DNA of 64,000 bases from an uncultured Methanomicrobiales archaeon (GCA_903828975.1 CAIKOD010000166.1:1-64000); one strand, 5' to 3'. Counted from the stretch's first letter, positions 34,890-43,458 are shown. Program-made: numbers and translations. Notes: generated by a model not told the origin, from the letters alone.

Positions 34890-37225
34890 ACGCCTCGCTT
34901 CAGGAAGGCCTTCAGGTCACCGATCGCTTCGATAACCCCGGCCGCATCGATATTATAAGCCTGGAACAATTGTGAAACACTGATATAATCAAGGATGCCC
35001 TGTTCCTTCATCGCGATCAGTATCATCTTCCGGACCCTGATCTCGTCCTCGAGTTGCTCGCGACTCCATCCACGTTTTTGTGCTATATCTGCATAAACCT
35101 GGGAACGACCATGATAACTGAACTTGTCAGTCACAGGGTCATAGGTAAACACTGTGTTGACACGCAGGCTTCCGGTTACCGGGTCGGCTCCGGCAATTTC
35201 TACAATCTCCTGTACTCGCCGGATCCGTTCCTGCCCCCGGTAGACAAGGGCCTGGACGCTGATAACATTCAGGGCCTGTAACATGTTCCGCGGAACATTC
35301 AGGGGTTCACTCTCAAGACGGTGGATGGCCGCATCAACATTTCCGGCATGGAGTGTTGAAAAGGTGGTGTGACCAGTGTTCATCGCCTGGAACAGTGTCT
35401 GTGCCTCAGCACCCCGGACTTCACCGACGAGGATATATTCAGGCCGCTGCCTCATTGCTGCCCTTAAAAGGTCAAACATGGAGATCATGCTGGCCCCTTC
35501 AGCTATCGAGTCTCGCGTTACGGAGGCAATCCAGTTCTCGTGGTAGAGGGTGATCTCTCTTGTGTCCTCGATACTGACTACCTTTGCCATCGGCGGGATA
35601 AACAGTGATGCAGCATTCAATGAGGTAGTCTTTCCTGATGCTGTACCACCAATGAAGAGAAGGCTCTTGTTATTTTCAATGGCCATCCAGAAATAGACGA
35701 GCTGGTCCTCATTGAACGTACCATTCTCAAGTAGTTCGATCGGTGAGAATGGGTCTTCACGGAATTTCCGTATGGTAAAGGAAGTCCCGCGTGTTGTAAC
35801 TTCTTTCCCGAACGTCAGCTGGAGCCTTGACCCCTCTGGTAACGTGGCATCGATAATCGGAGACCCTGTTGAGATGTGTTTTCCGGACCGCTGGGCAAGG
35901 GTAATTGCAAGCGAATCGAGGATCTCTGCCTTAAAGGTAATATTTGTCTTGATATTCCGGTATTTCCTGTGGTAGAGGAACAGGGGGATCATTGTCCCGT
36001 CGCACGAAATATCCTCAATATAAGGGTCTTTCATCAGGGCCTCGATCCGTCCCCAGCCAAGAAAATTCCTGACAAGGTAATACTGCAGTTTAAATAGCGT
36101 GTTCAGGTCGGGACTGATACCGTACTCATGGAATAAATCATCCATTTTCTCGATGAGGAGCTCCCGCTTGTCCCTGACGAGTTCATCATCATCAAGGATC
36201 AGGACATTTCGCAGGTCTGCGTGCACCCGTTCGATCAACTCGTACTGGAATTCCGATAAGACCGGCTCGAACAGGAGGTACTCATTCTGGTTGGTCTTTT
36301 CATTCAATGCGACGACGACCAGGGACTCCCCGACATCAACCCAGTAGTGGTCAATCTCCCGGTAACTGGCGGGAAGTGCGGATTCGACCAGGGGTCCCTG
36401 CGTTACAGGATCGTATCGGGGAACAATTTTTTTGGGGGATTTCCGTTTTCCAAATCCGGCCTCTTTACCGGGCTTGTCTTTCTTTCCCGATTCATCATCC
36501 ACATGAAACGCCCGTTTTAACGAATCCAGGCTGGAGGTCTTTTTCCTCTCGTATAGCGCCACTTCGTCAGGAAGTAATTCAGGGGTCTTTTGTGGTACGC
36601 TCCCGCTTACCTGGGTCGCTGAGACACCGGCAGGTGACTTCGCCACCGTGGTTGATGATGTCCCGTTTGTTGTACCACGATGGAACAGGCCTGATATTTG
36701 ATCCTCAAGTGACGGGCCTTTGCTACCCTTTTTGGCTTCCTTTACCCCCACTGGATTATCCGGGTTATTGTAGCCTGCAGGGGGGATTATAACAGGTGAT
36801 GAGGTTTTAGGTACCGTCTTTGATTTTGTATCCTTTCCTTTGTCTTCGTGAAACAGGGAAGAGATCTGATCAATATGTGATAGAGGCCTGGTGGCGGGCT
36901 TCAGTACCTTTACTGCCACTGGATTATCCGGGTTATTGTTGCCTGCAGGGGGGATTATAACAGGTGATGAGGGTTTAGGTACCGTCTTTGATTTTGTACC
37001 CTTTCCTTTGTCTTCGTGAAACAGGGAAGAGATCTGATCGATAAGAGATAGAGGCCTGGTAACGGGCTTCGATACCTTTACGATCACTGGACTGTCCGGG
37101 TTTCCGTTGCCTGCAGCAGGGATTGTTACAGTTGATGAGGTTTTAGGTACCGCATCCTCTTTCTTTCCCGAACTTCTACTACCCTGGATCATTTTTTTTA
37201 ATTTGCCGAGTCCCGGGATGTCCAT
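34886..37225 (-). CDS. FlaI/PilB-type pilus assembly ATPase with repeat extension
   Basis: A 779-residue ATPase. The C-terminal 500 residues are a type II/IV secretion ATPase: Walker A GGTASGKTT (about residue 525), Walker B ILVGEVRG, and Asp/His boxes between them; it powers pilus assembly. The N-terminal 280 residues are an unusual extension with tandem 56-residue (168-base) repeats containing DQISSLFHEDKG and PKTSSPVIIPPAGNNNPDNP, the third copy diverged to DQISGLFHRG. Usual FlaI proteins have about 550 residues. The repeats look like flexible linear docking motifs. The gene is divergent from the KaiC-like pair. Confidence 0.88.
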   Translation of the reverse strand: MDIPGLGKLKKMIQGSRSSGKKEDAVPKTSSTVTIPAAGNGNPDSPVIVKVSKPVTRPLSLIDQISSLFHEDKGKGTKSKTVPKPSSPVIIPPAGNNNPDNPVAVKVLKPATRPLSHIDQISSLFHEDKGKDTKSKTVPKTSSPVIIPPAGYNNPDNPVGVKEAKKGSKGPSLEDQISGLFHRGTTNGTSSTTVAKSPAGVSATQVSGSVPQKTPELLPDEVALYERKKTSSLDSLKRAFHVDDESGKKDKPGKEAGFGKRKSPKKIVPRYDPVTQGPLVESALPASYREIDHYWVDVGESLVVVALNEKTNQNEYLLFEPVLSEFQYELIERVHADLRNVLILDDDELVRDKRELLIEKMDDLFHEYGISPDLNTLFKLQYYLVRNFLGWGRIEALMKDPYIEDISCDGTMIPLFLYHRKYRNIKTNITFKAEILDSLAITLAQRSGKHISTGSPIIDATLPEGSRLQLTFGKEVTTRGTSFTIRKFREDPFSPIELLENGTFNEDQLVYFWMAIENNKSLLFIGGTASGKTTSLNAASLFIPPMAKVVSIEDTREITLYHENWIASVTRDSIAEGASMISMFDLLRAAMRQRPEYILVGEVRGAEAQTLFQAMNTGHTTFSTLHAGNVDAAIHRLESEPLNVPRNMLQALNVISVQALVYRGQERIRRVQEIVEIAGADPVTGSLRVNTVFTYDPVTDKFSYHGRSQVYADIAQKRGWSREQLEDEIRVRKMILIAMKEQGILDYISVSQLFQAYNIDAAGVIEAIGDLKAFLKRGV
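36690..37160 (-). repeat. 168-base tandem repeat inside the pilus ATPase gene
   Basis: The block beginning GGTACCGTCTTTGATTTTGT (plus strand) recurs at 36811 and 36979, exactly 168 bases apart, with nearly identical sequence between. Diverged partial units flank it on both sides. The period is a multiple of three, so copy number can change without breaking the frame. Confidence 0.75.
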
Positions 37226-37514
37226 CCCTCCCCTCCCCTGAACCTATTTCTTTTTATTTACTTTGGAGAGGAATCGCTATATAAGGGTATGTCAGGGCAT
37301 ATACCCTCATATGGGGATGGAATGTCCTGATATCAGAATAATCCGGGACATCTCGTAATTTTTCAAGGTTTATCGGGTGATTTGCATACTCATAGATCTA
37401 CGGGTTGGCCAACATCGTGGCAGATTCAGGATCCAGTCGGATCATGCCATCTCCTATCCCGGTTCAGTAGTTTAAAGAAGTGAACCGGGAAAACATTAAC
37501 ATCACAAGCGGGAC

Positions 37515-37528
37515 AAATTATAAATATA
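37515..37528 (+). promoter_or_regulatory. TATA-like element before the KaiC-like pair
   Basis: aaattataaatata lies only a few bases before the ATG at 37532. An archaeal TATA box normally sits about 25 bases before the transcript start, so either the true start codon is the internal ATG at 37571 (before PTGIASLDPMMEGG) or another promoter in 37226-37500 is used. Confidence 0.35.
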
Positions 37529-37531
37529 ACC

Positions 37532-38371
37532 ATGGAAACGGCAGAAATTCACGACCTTTCAATAAAAAAAATGCCTACCGGCATAGCGTCACTTGACCCG
37601 ATGATGGAGGGAGGAATCCCTCCGGGTACAGTGGTACTCCTGCTTTCGGAAATCGGCGCCGGGAGTTATGAGTTCATCTATAGTTCGATTCTTTCCATTT
37701 CTTCAAAGAAAAGTCAGTCCCTGGTTTCGGATACAATTATCCTTCCGTCCAGTATAAGGTATGTGACATTCACCAAGATGAGTGACGATGTCAAGCGGGA
37801 AATGAAACTCTCATTTTATGATGACCTGCTTGAGGGTTTGGATAATATCCAGTTCGACGACCTTTCCCAGCTCTATTTTGATGCCAGTGTAGTCCCGATT
37901 GACTGGTACAGTAAAGGGGATATCGTATCACGGCTCCAGAGCCGGAACAACCGCGATATCCTTTCGCAACTTTCGCAGACCTTTGGTCCCGGGGCTGATA
38001 ACAACCTCATCGTCCTCGACTCACTCACCGACCTTGCTACGCAGTATACGGGGACATCCCGCTGGGGTGACCTGATGGCGTTTATGCGCGGGCTCCAGCG
38101 GATAGCGAAACAATTGAATACAACGATTTACCTGCCTCTTGCCCAGGGAATCCTCAATGTAAAAAATGAGCGGGAAATCGCGGATATTGCAGATGCCGTG
38201 ATCCTTTTTAACTGGGAAGAGAGTTCGGCTGCACGACGTCAGCGGGTTATGTATTTCGAGAAATTCCGGGGGCTTATGCCACACCTCGAAGAAAAAGACC
38301 TCGTAAAATTTTCAGTCAGGATTTCGGCTGCCATAGGCTTTGAAGTAAGTAATATCAGGGTGATCATATGA
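37532..38371 (+). CDS. KaiC-like protein with degenerate P-loop
   Basis: A 279-residue RecA/KaiC-fold protein. The family opening is intact (MPTGIASLDPMMEGGIPPGTVVLLLSE), but the Walker A site reads SEIGAGSYEF instead of GxxxxGKT/S, so it probably cannot bind ATP normally. A Walker-B-like strand (NLIVLDSLTDLA) remains. The stop overlaps the next gene's ATG (ATGA); that gene is a KaiC-like protein with an intact P-loop. A catalytic/non-catalytic pair, perhaps a mixed ring or dimer, is inferred. Compare FlaH of the archaellum, which binds the FlaI ATPase. Confidence 0.8.
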   Translation: METAEIHDLSIKKMPTGIASLDPMMEGGIPPGTVVLLLSEIGAGSYEFIYSSILSISSKKSQSLVSDTIILPSSIRYVTFTKMSDDVKREMKLSFYDDLLEGLDNIQFDDLSQLYFDASVVPIDWYSKGDIVSRLQSRNNRDILSQLSQTFGPGADNNLIVLDSLTDLATQYTGTSRWGDLMAFMRGLQRIAKQLNTTIYLPLAQGILNVKNEREIADIADAVILFNWEESSAARRQRVMYFEKFRGLMPHLEEKDLVKFSVRISAAIGFEVSNIRVII

Positions 38372-39066
38372 GCGGGGGCCGCGTGAAGATAGGTATTGAT
38401 GGACTTGACCAGATGATGGGTGGCGGGCTGGTACCAGGTAGTATCGCCGCAATTATCGGTTCCTATGGCACGGGTAAGACCTCCTTTGCCCTCCAGTTTT
38501 TATGGGATGGTGTTCAGCTCGGGGAACATACGATCTATATCAGCCTCGAGGAACGGGAAGATCGGATCTTCGAATATATGGCCCAGAAAGGATGGAACTA
38601 TAAACCTTTCCTGAATAAGCTTATCACGGTGTTAAAACTTGATCCATCTGATTTTAACCTCGCTATCAACCGGATTAAAAATGAACTCCCGGAACTTATC
38701 CGGACTGTTGGTGCCATCCGGGTTGTGATAGACCCGATATCACTGTTTGAAGACCTTTTCGAGAGCAATTCATTGAGACGGCAGGAAATGTTCCGGTTTG
38801 TTGAGGGACTACGCGACCAGCAGTGTACCGTGGTCATGACCAGCGAAACTGACCGTGACAACCCATATGCAAGCCGTCACAACCTTATCGAGTACCTGTG
38901 TGACACGGTTATTATCCTGCGCTATGTCAGGCCCGATGACCTTTCTGACGTTCATCTCGCGCTGGAAGTGGTAAAAATGCGATTGTCGAGCCATTCAAGA
39001 GAGATTAAACCCTATGAGATCCTGCAGGACAAGATCCTTGTTCATAGCGAGGCAAATGTTTTCTGA
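38368..39066 (+). CDS. KaiC/FlaH-like ATPase
   Basis: A 232-residue single-domain KaiC-family ATPase: GIDGLDQMMGGGLVPGSIAAIIG, Walker A GSYGTGKTS (about residue 30), Walker B VRVVIDPISLFED-like (IRVVIDPISL), and TSETDRDNPYASRH near the nucleotide-sensing loop. Its size is close to the archaellum protein FlaH/ArlH, a ring-forming regulator of FlaI. It lies directly divergent from the FlaI-type ATPase here, so it is a good candidate for the pilus-motor regulator. It is coupled to the P-loop-less KaiC-like gene before it. Confidence 0.85.
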   Translation: MSGGRVKIGIDGLDQMMGGGLVPGSIAAIIGSYGTGKTSFALQFLWDGVQLGEHTIYISLEEREDRIFEYMAQKGWNYKPFLNKLITVLKLDPSDFNLAINRIKNELPELIRTVGAIRVVIDPISLFEDLFESNSLRRQEMFRFVEGLRDQQCTVVMTSETDRDNPYASRHNLIEYLCDTVIILRYVRPDDLSDVHLALEVVKMRLSSHSREIKPYEILQDKILVHSEANVF

Positions 39067-39089
39067 CCCCCTGCTTTTTTGTTGACGGG

Positions 39090-39659
39090 TTACACCACGT
39101 CGGATTGAATGATATCATCCATAAATGTCGAAAGGTTGGAGATCATCATCGGGTCGAGTCCTTTCCCGACGGCGAGGAAGATTCCGGGAGTCTCAATCAG
39201 CCTGAGCCGGTTTGATATATTGTGTATAAATTTTGAGATAGTGGCTGAAGGCAGGTAGATCAGCATGGTACTGACCGAGTCAAACAGGATGCAGGGACGT
39301 TTGTCAGAAAATTCATTCAGTGCCCCGGTTATCGCGATACCAAGATCGGTCAGGTTGGAAGGGCCGCCGATAAACCGGACGTTCTTCTCACCCGGAGGGG
39401 CTGTCCCTATCGCATAACTGGTGATAGCGTCAATGAAATACAGCCTGGCAACATCGATCCCGGCTCTCTCATAATTCTTTTTCAGGACTTCAGAGGGCTG
39501 GTTCGTAGTAATTATGATCAGGTCGTAGCCCTTATCGGCCATCGTTTTCACGATATCGATATTGTCCTGTCTCAACCGGTCAGCAGTGGTCAGCCGGAGG
39601 AGGAGGTTTTTTCCCCGGGAGATATCACCCGTTACAGTCTCTATCAAATCCAGGCTCAC
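39090..39659 (-). CDS. KaiC/RecA-like protein without P-loop (module copy 2)
   Basis: A 189-residue paralogue of the protein at 19105-19665: the fold begins at KNLLLRLTTADRLRQ, has a Walker-B-like CILFDSVSTMLIY and no Walker A motif. Matching blocks include GGPSNLTDLGIAIT, SATISKFIHNISNRLRL and GIFLAVGKGLDP. Its ATG overlaps the stop of the membrane sensor gene (ATGA). Probably a signalling partner or effector of that sensor; the biochemical activity is unknown. Confidence 0.8.
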   Translation of the reverse strand: MSLDLIETVTGDISRGKNLLLRLTTADRLRQDNIDIVKTMADKGYDLIIITTNQPSEVLKKNYERAGIDVARLYFIDAITSYAIGTAPPGEKNVRFIGGPSNLTDLGIAITGALNEFSDKRPCILFDSVSTMLIYLPSATISKFIHNISNRLRLIETPGIFLAVGKGLDPMMISNLSTFMDDIIQSDVV

Positions 39660-40306
39660 CTGCTGATGAATTCCCGGTATGCCTCCGGTATCTCGTTATT
39701 ATCTGTTACAATCGCCTGGTTCAGTTCCTGGAGGTTTTCAACGATCTGTTCCGTATTTTTAACCTGGAGCTGGAGACGGATCTTCAGATCACCGGGTGGC
39801 CCTTCCTCCTCGACCTGTTTCACCAGTTCCCGAAGGTTATCATGGACTATCTCTATCGGGTGGCGGAGCCTGTTAGCGGATTCAGTAATATAGGCAATCA
39901 GGATCCCATGGTTCGCTTCGATTACCTTCTTTGACTCGACGAGTTCCTGCTGGTACTTATCCTTTGTTGAAGATATCACCGCAACGATTGCCGTTACAAG
40001 GATAAACATCATGGCACGGAGGAGCGGAGGCCATGTCAGTTCTCCTAATACTTCGTAACTGACCACGATATGCATTACCCCTAGTACAATTGCAAGGAAT
40101 ACTGCCCGCTCGTGGTACCAGATGGCGGCGAGTACAAGGAGAATGTAAAATACATGGGTGTAGGCCACCTCGATTCCCCAGTAGAGGTGGATCGTCTCTT
40201 CAAGGAACAGGCAGAAAAGAACAAGCAGGACCAGGGTGAATTTTTTATTTTCCGGATCTCTAAACCAGTTGAATATTCGATTCACAACAATAATCCCCAT
40301 TATCAT
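39656..40306 (-). CDS. Membrane sensor with C-terminal helical coil (module copy 2)
   Basis: A 216-residue protein with four or five membrane helices (about residues 20-120) and a cytoplasmic coil (about 130-216). The coil (LIAYITESANRLRHPIEI, LQVKNTEQIVENLQELNQAI, IPEAYREFISR) matches the end of the receiver-PAS protein at 17349-19097. It resembles a histidine-kinase dimerisation region, but no ATPase domain follows. A KaiC-like gene follows in ATGA overlap, as in module 1, but here the input is membrane-borne rather than receiver/PAS. Confidence 0.8.
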   Translation of the reverse strand: MIMGIIVVNRIFNWFRDPENKKFTLVLLVLFCLFLEETIHLYWGIEVAYTHVFYILLVLAAIWYHERAVFLAIVLGVMHIVVSYEVLGELTWPPLLRAMMFILVTAIVAVISSTKDKYQQELVESKKVIEANHGILIAYITESANRLRHPIEIVHDNLRELVKQVEEEGPPGDLKIRLQLQVKNTEQIVENLQELNQAIVTDNNEIPEAYREFISR

Positions 40307-40664
40307 GTCCTCTAATCAATTAATTGGTAATACATGCATTAATCCTTTGATGTCATTCACCGGGAAACCGGGTACCGGATATTCTTTTACTGCTGATGGA
40401 AGGATCGAATACCTCCACCCATCAACAATCCGACAAAACCTGGAATGGCCAACAATCAGGAAAATATTTTCTATTTGCTGAAAATGTATCCATTTTAAGG
40501 TATTCCTGTGAGGTACGCCGATACTACCGGGTGCATGGTCAATGGCAAAAAGATTGGGCTGAAAAAAACAGATCACATATCTTTTTTACAGGTGCAGAAG
40601 AGAATCTGTAGGTGAATTACGGAATAATGGCCTGGCCTCCATGCAGCCGATAGTCCGAACCGGA
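40307..40664. other. Intergenic region upstream of the fumarase operon
   Basis: About 360 bases between the divergent sensor and fumarase genes. Short frames exist on both strands (for example plus 40396-40611), but none is convincing as a protein. It should hold promoters for both directions; no sharply defined element was identified. Confidence 0.35.
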
Positions 40665-41504
40665 ATGAATACCAATAGAATCGATCAGGCACTCTATCGC
40701 AATATTGTGAAGGCGACCTGTAATGCCATCAGGCAGGCGCAAATTTTTCTCCCGGCTGATGTGAAGTTCGCGATTTCCAACGCGATGGAACGGGAGACCA
40801 GTCCCGTTGCAAAAAGTGAGCTCCGTAATATTCTTGATAATCTTTCGCGCGCTGAAGAGTTGAAACTCCCGATATGCCAGGATACCGGGGTACCGGTCAT
40901 CTATCTTACCATTCCCCCCGACGTACCTTATTGCACCGGGCTCCTTGATGCTATCCGGGAAGGTGTCCGGATGGCTACGAAAGTAGTCCCTCTCCGCCCG
41001 AATGCGGTGGATCCTGTAAGCAGGGAAAATACCGGGGACAATACTGGTACCGGAATGCCATCCATCCATGTAAGCCCCGGCAGCCAGCTTACCATAACCG
41101 TGTTACCTAAAGGGGCCGGTGCGGAGAACATGTCACGGATTGCAATGCTCCTCCCATCGGAAAAGGCAAGTATCCCAAAGTTTGTCGCCGAAACGATGCT
41201 CATCGCGGGAGGCCGGCCCTGTCCCCCGGTAATCCTCGGTGTAGGTATCGGTGGTACGTTTGACCAGGTAGCATCACTTGCAAAAGAGGCGCTCCTTCTC
41301 CCCGTGAACACCATGGACCCATTCGAGCAGGACCTTTGTGATACCGTGAATAAACTGGGGATCGGTCCGATGGGCCTTGGCGGAGATACGACGGCAATTG
41401 CTGTAAAGGTAAAACGTGCGTCCTGTCATACGGCATCCCTTCCTGTGGCTGTAAACGTGCAGTGCTGGGCATCGCGACGGGCCACGGTGGTGGTACCCCT
41501 GTGA
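40665..41504 (+). CDS. Fumarate hydratase class I, alpha subunit
   Basis: About 279 residues of the TtdA/FumA-N type [4Fe-4S] hydratase: cluster cysteine in PICQDTGVPVIYL, plus GTGMPSIHVSPG and the GIGGTFDQVASLAKEA and GPMGLGGDTTAIAV motifs. It interconverts fumarate and malate together with the beta subunit encoded next. The start at MNTNRIDQAL (40665) is preferred; an in-frame ATG at 40641 would add eight residues. It opens the operon to sucD. Confidence 0.9.
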   Translation: MNTNRIDQALYRNIVKATCNAIRQAQIFLPADVKFAISNAMERETSPVAKSELRNILDNLSRAEELKLPICQDTGVPVIYLTIPPDVPYCTGLLDAIREGVRMATKVVPLRPNAVDPVSRENTGDNTGTGMPSIHVSPGSQLTITVLPKGAGAENMSRIAMLLPSEKASIPKFVAETMLIAGGRPCPPVILGVGIGGTFDQVASLAKEALLLPVNTMDPFEQDLCDTVNKLGIGPMGLGGDTTAIAVKVKRASCHTASLPVAVNVQCWASRRATVVVPL

Positions 41505-42046
41505 GTGTCATTGCGTTACGAACACCGCTCGGAGAGGAGGTCCTTTCCCTCCGGGCCGGTGACCGGGTTACCCTGTCAGGACTTGTCTATACAGCACGCG
41601 ATGAAGCCCACCTGATGATGGAGGAATGCGGGATCCCATTCGATCCCAACGGGGCGGCGATTTACCATTGCGGCCCGATAATCCTCTACGGGAAGGTTGT
41701 TGCCGCAGGGCCGACCACCTCGGCAAGGATGAATAAACTGTCGGGTTTCCTGCTGGACAACGGTGTCAGGGCATTGATTGGAAAGGGAGGTATGGGCGAA
41801 ACAGTTCGTGAACAACTCAGGGGAAAGGGCATTTACCTGGCATTCACGGGCGGTTGCGCAGCCCTTGCCGCATCATGCATGAAATACCGGGGTATCTATT
41901 ACGAAGAGCTTGGCATGGCAGAAGCAGTATGGGAGCTCGAATTTGACAAGGTACCTCTGGTGGTCGGTATCGATTCGAAGGGCAATGATATCTTTTATGA
42001 TGTGAGCTGCAAAGCAAAACTACAATTCAGTTCGCTATTCAAATAA
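41501..42046 (+). CDS. Fumarate hydratase class I, beta subunit
   Basis: About 181 residues of the TtdB/FumA-C swivelling domain: RAGDRVTLSGLVYTARDEAH, HCGPIILYGK, AGPTTSARM, IGKGGMG. A GTG at 41501 overlapping the alpha-subunit stop (GTGA) is chosen because it aligns with the family N-terminus (VSVIALRTPLGEEV) and matches the coupling seen throughout the operon. Confidence 0.9.
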   Translation: MSVIALRTPLGEEVLSLRAGDRVTLSGLVYTARDEAHLMMEECGIPFDPNGAAIYHCGPIILYGKVVAAGPTTSARMNKLSGFLLDNGVRALIGKGGMGETVREQLRGKGIYLAFTGGCAALAASCMKYRGIYYEELGMAEAVWELEFDKVPLVVGIDSKGNDIFYDVSCKAKLQFSSLFK

Positions 42047-42088
42047 TCTAAGGGAACAAACAGATGTCAAGGATAAAAGGACACCCGT

Positions 42089-42361
42089 ATGAAGATCGAG
42101 ATTGACGAGTCCCGTTGTAAGGGCTGTAACCTCTGCATCGCTGGATGCCCTTACAAGATATTCCAGGCAGGCAAAAAAGCAAACAGGAAAGGGATCCTGG
42201 TCCCACTGCTCGACCGGCCTGAGCGCTGTACGAACTGCAGGCTCCGGCACCTGTACGGCAGGGTGCTGTGCGGGGTCTGCCTGATGACATGCCCTGACCA
42301 GGCAATCCGGTTCCGGGAAGAGAGACCAGGCGAGACCGTTAAGGTGGCGATTGAATATTGA
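42089..42361 (+). CDS. korD: 2-Oxoglutarate:ferredoxin oxidoreductase, delta (ferredoxin) subunit
   Basis: A 90-residue ferredoxin-like subunit. The first cluster motif CKGCNLCIAGCP is standard; the second set is spread out (CTNC, LCGVCLMTCP), an insert of about 15 residues separating the first cysteine pair from the rest. It passes electrons from the KorAB thiamine centre to ferredoxin. An AAGGA ribosome binding site precedes ATG 42089. The stop overlaps the TTG start of korA. Confidence 0.88.
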   Translation: MKIEIDESRCKGCNLCIAGCPYKIFQAGKKANRKGILVPLLDRPERCTNCRLRHLYGRVLCGVCLMTCPDQAIRFREERPGETVKVAIEY

Positions 42362-43458
42362 GTAAAACTGAGTTCATGCAGGGAAATATTGCCTGTGCTG
42401 AGGGCGCCCTTGCTGCCGGCTGTAATTTCTTTGGAGGGTACCCGATTACACCTTCTACCGAAGTTGCCGAGCATATGGCCATAAAACTCCCTAAAAAAAA
42501 CGGGACATTCATCCAGATGGAGGATGAAATCGCATCTATGGCCTCGATAATCGGGGCATCCTGGACAGGTGCACGGGCGATGACCGCAACGAGCGGCCCG
42601 GGTTTTTCGCTCATGATGGAAAACATCGGCTACGCGGTGATGACAGAAACCCCCTGTGTTGTTGTAAATATCCAGCGGGGCGGCCCGAGCACCGGCCAGC
42701 CCACCATGGCCGCAGCAGGCGACATGATGCAATGCCGGTTCGGGTCACATGGTGACTACAGTGCAATTGCCCTCTGCCCGTCCAGCGTGCAGGAGATGTA
42801 CGAACTCACAGTGAAGGCCTTTAACCTGGCAGACAGATTCAGGGTACCTGTATTCCTGATGGCAGATGAAATTATAGGGCATATGCGTGAACGCATCATT
42901 ATCCCGGACAAGGTCGAACACATACCCAGGAGACCGCTGGCCCCTGGTGTTCTCCCGTTCCACCCGGAAGATGACCTCGTGCCAGGGTTCCCCGAGTTTG
43001 GAAAAGGGTTCGGAGTCCACGTTACCGGCCTTACCCACGATGAGCGTGGTTACCCGTGTGCAACAAACCCGAAACTCCACGAGCAACTTGTTATGCGTCT
43101 GTATAATAAGATCGAGCATGCCAGGAAGGAGATTGCCGACTATGTTGTTACGAACCCGGATGCCGAAACGGTCTTTGTTACGTATGGTTCTCCTGCACGC
43201 TCTGTGGAACAGGTCATCCATGATGCAGCAGGTGAAAAAATCGGGCACCTCCGCCTGAAGATGGTATGGCCATTTCCTGAGCATGCGATAGCTGAGTTCC
43301 CGAATGCGGCGCGTTTCATCATTCCTGAACTGAACCTCGGCCAGGTCGCACGGGAATTTGACCGTCATACGAGGGTCCCGGTAATCCAGGTCCCGAAACT
43401 TGGCGGAGACCTTCACCTGCCGGCAGAACTAAAAAAACTGGCTGGAGTGGCTGCATGA
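42358..43458 (+). CDS. korA: 2-Oxoglutarate:ferredoxin oxidoreductase, alpha subunit
   Basis: A 366-residue alpha subunit (pyrimidine-binding and transketolase-C domains): CNFFGGYPITPSTEVAEHM, ATSGPGFSLMMENIGYAVMTETP and QRGGPSTGQPT are the family signatures. KorA with KorB makes 2-oxoglutarate from succinyl-CoA and CO2 using reduced ferredoxin. The start appears to be TTG (42358) overlapping the korD stop (TTGA); ATG at 42376 is the alternative. The end overlaps korB (ATGA). Confidence 0.93.
   Translation: MSKTEFMQGNIACAEGALAAGCNFFGGYPITPSTEVAEHMAIKLPKKNGTFIQMEDEIASMASIIGASWTGARAMTATSGPGFSLMMENIGYAVMTETPCVVVNIQRGGPSTGQPTMAAAGDMMQCRFGSHGDYSAIALCPSSVQEMYELTVKAFNLADRFRVPVFLMADEIIGHMRERIIIPDKVEHIPRRPLAPGVLPFHPEDDLVPGFPEFGKGFGVHVTGLTHDERGYPCATNPKLHEQLVMRLYNKIEHARKEIADYVVTNPDAETVFVTYGSPARSVEQVIHDAAGEKIGHLRLKMVWPFPEHAIAEFPNAARFIIPELNLGQVAREFDRHTRVPVIQVPKLGGDLHLPAELKKLAGVAA

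Noticed and set aside
34886-39066. Archaellum (fla/arl) operon
   Set aside because: FlaI-, FlaJ- and FlaH-like proteins occur, but archaellins and FlaC/D/E/F/G-type genes are not present nearby; the structural genes are large pilin-like adhesins.
40316-40611. Small proteins upstream of the fumarase operon
   Set aside because: Overlapping frames on both strands without motifs or a clear ribosome binding site; more likely the divergent promoter region.
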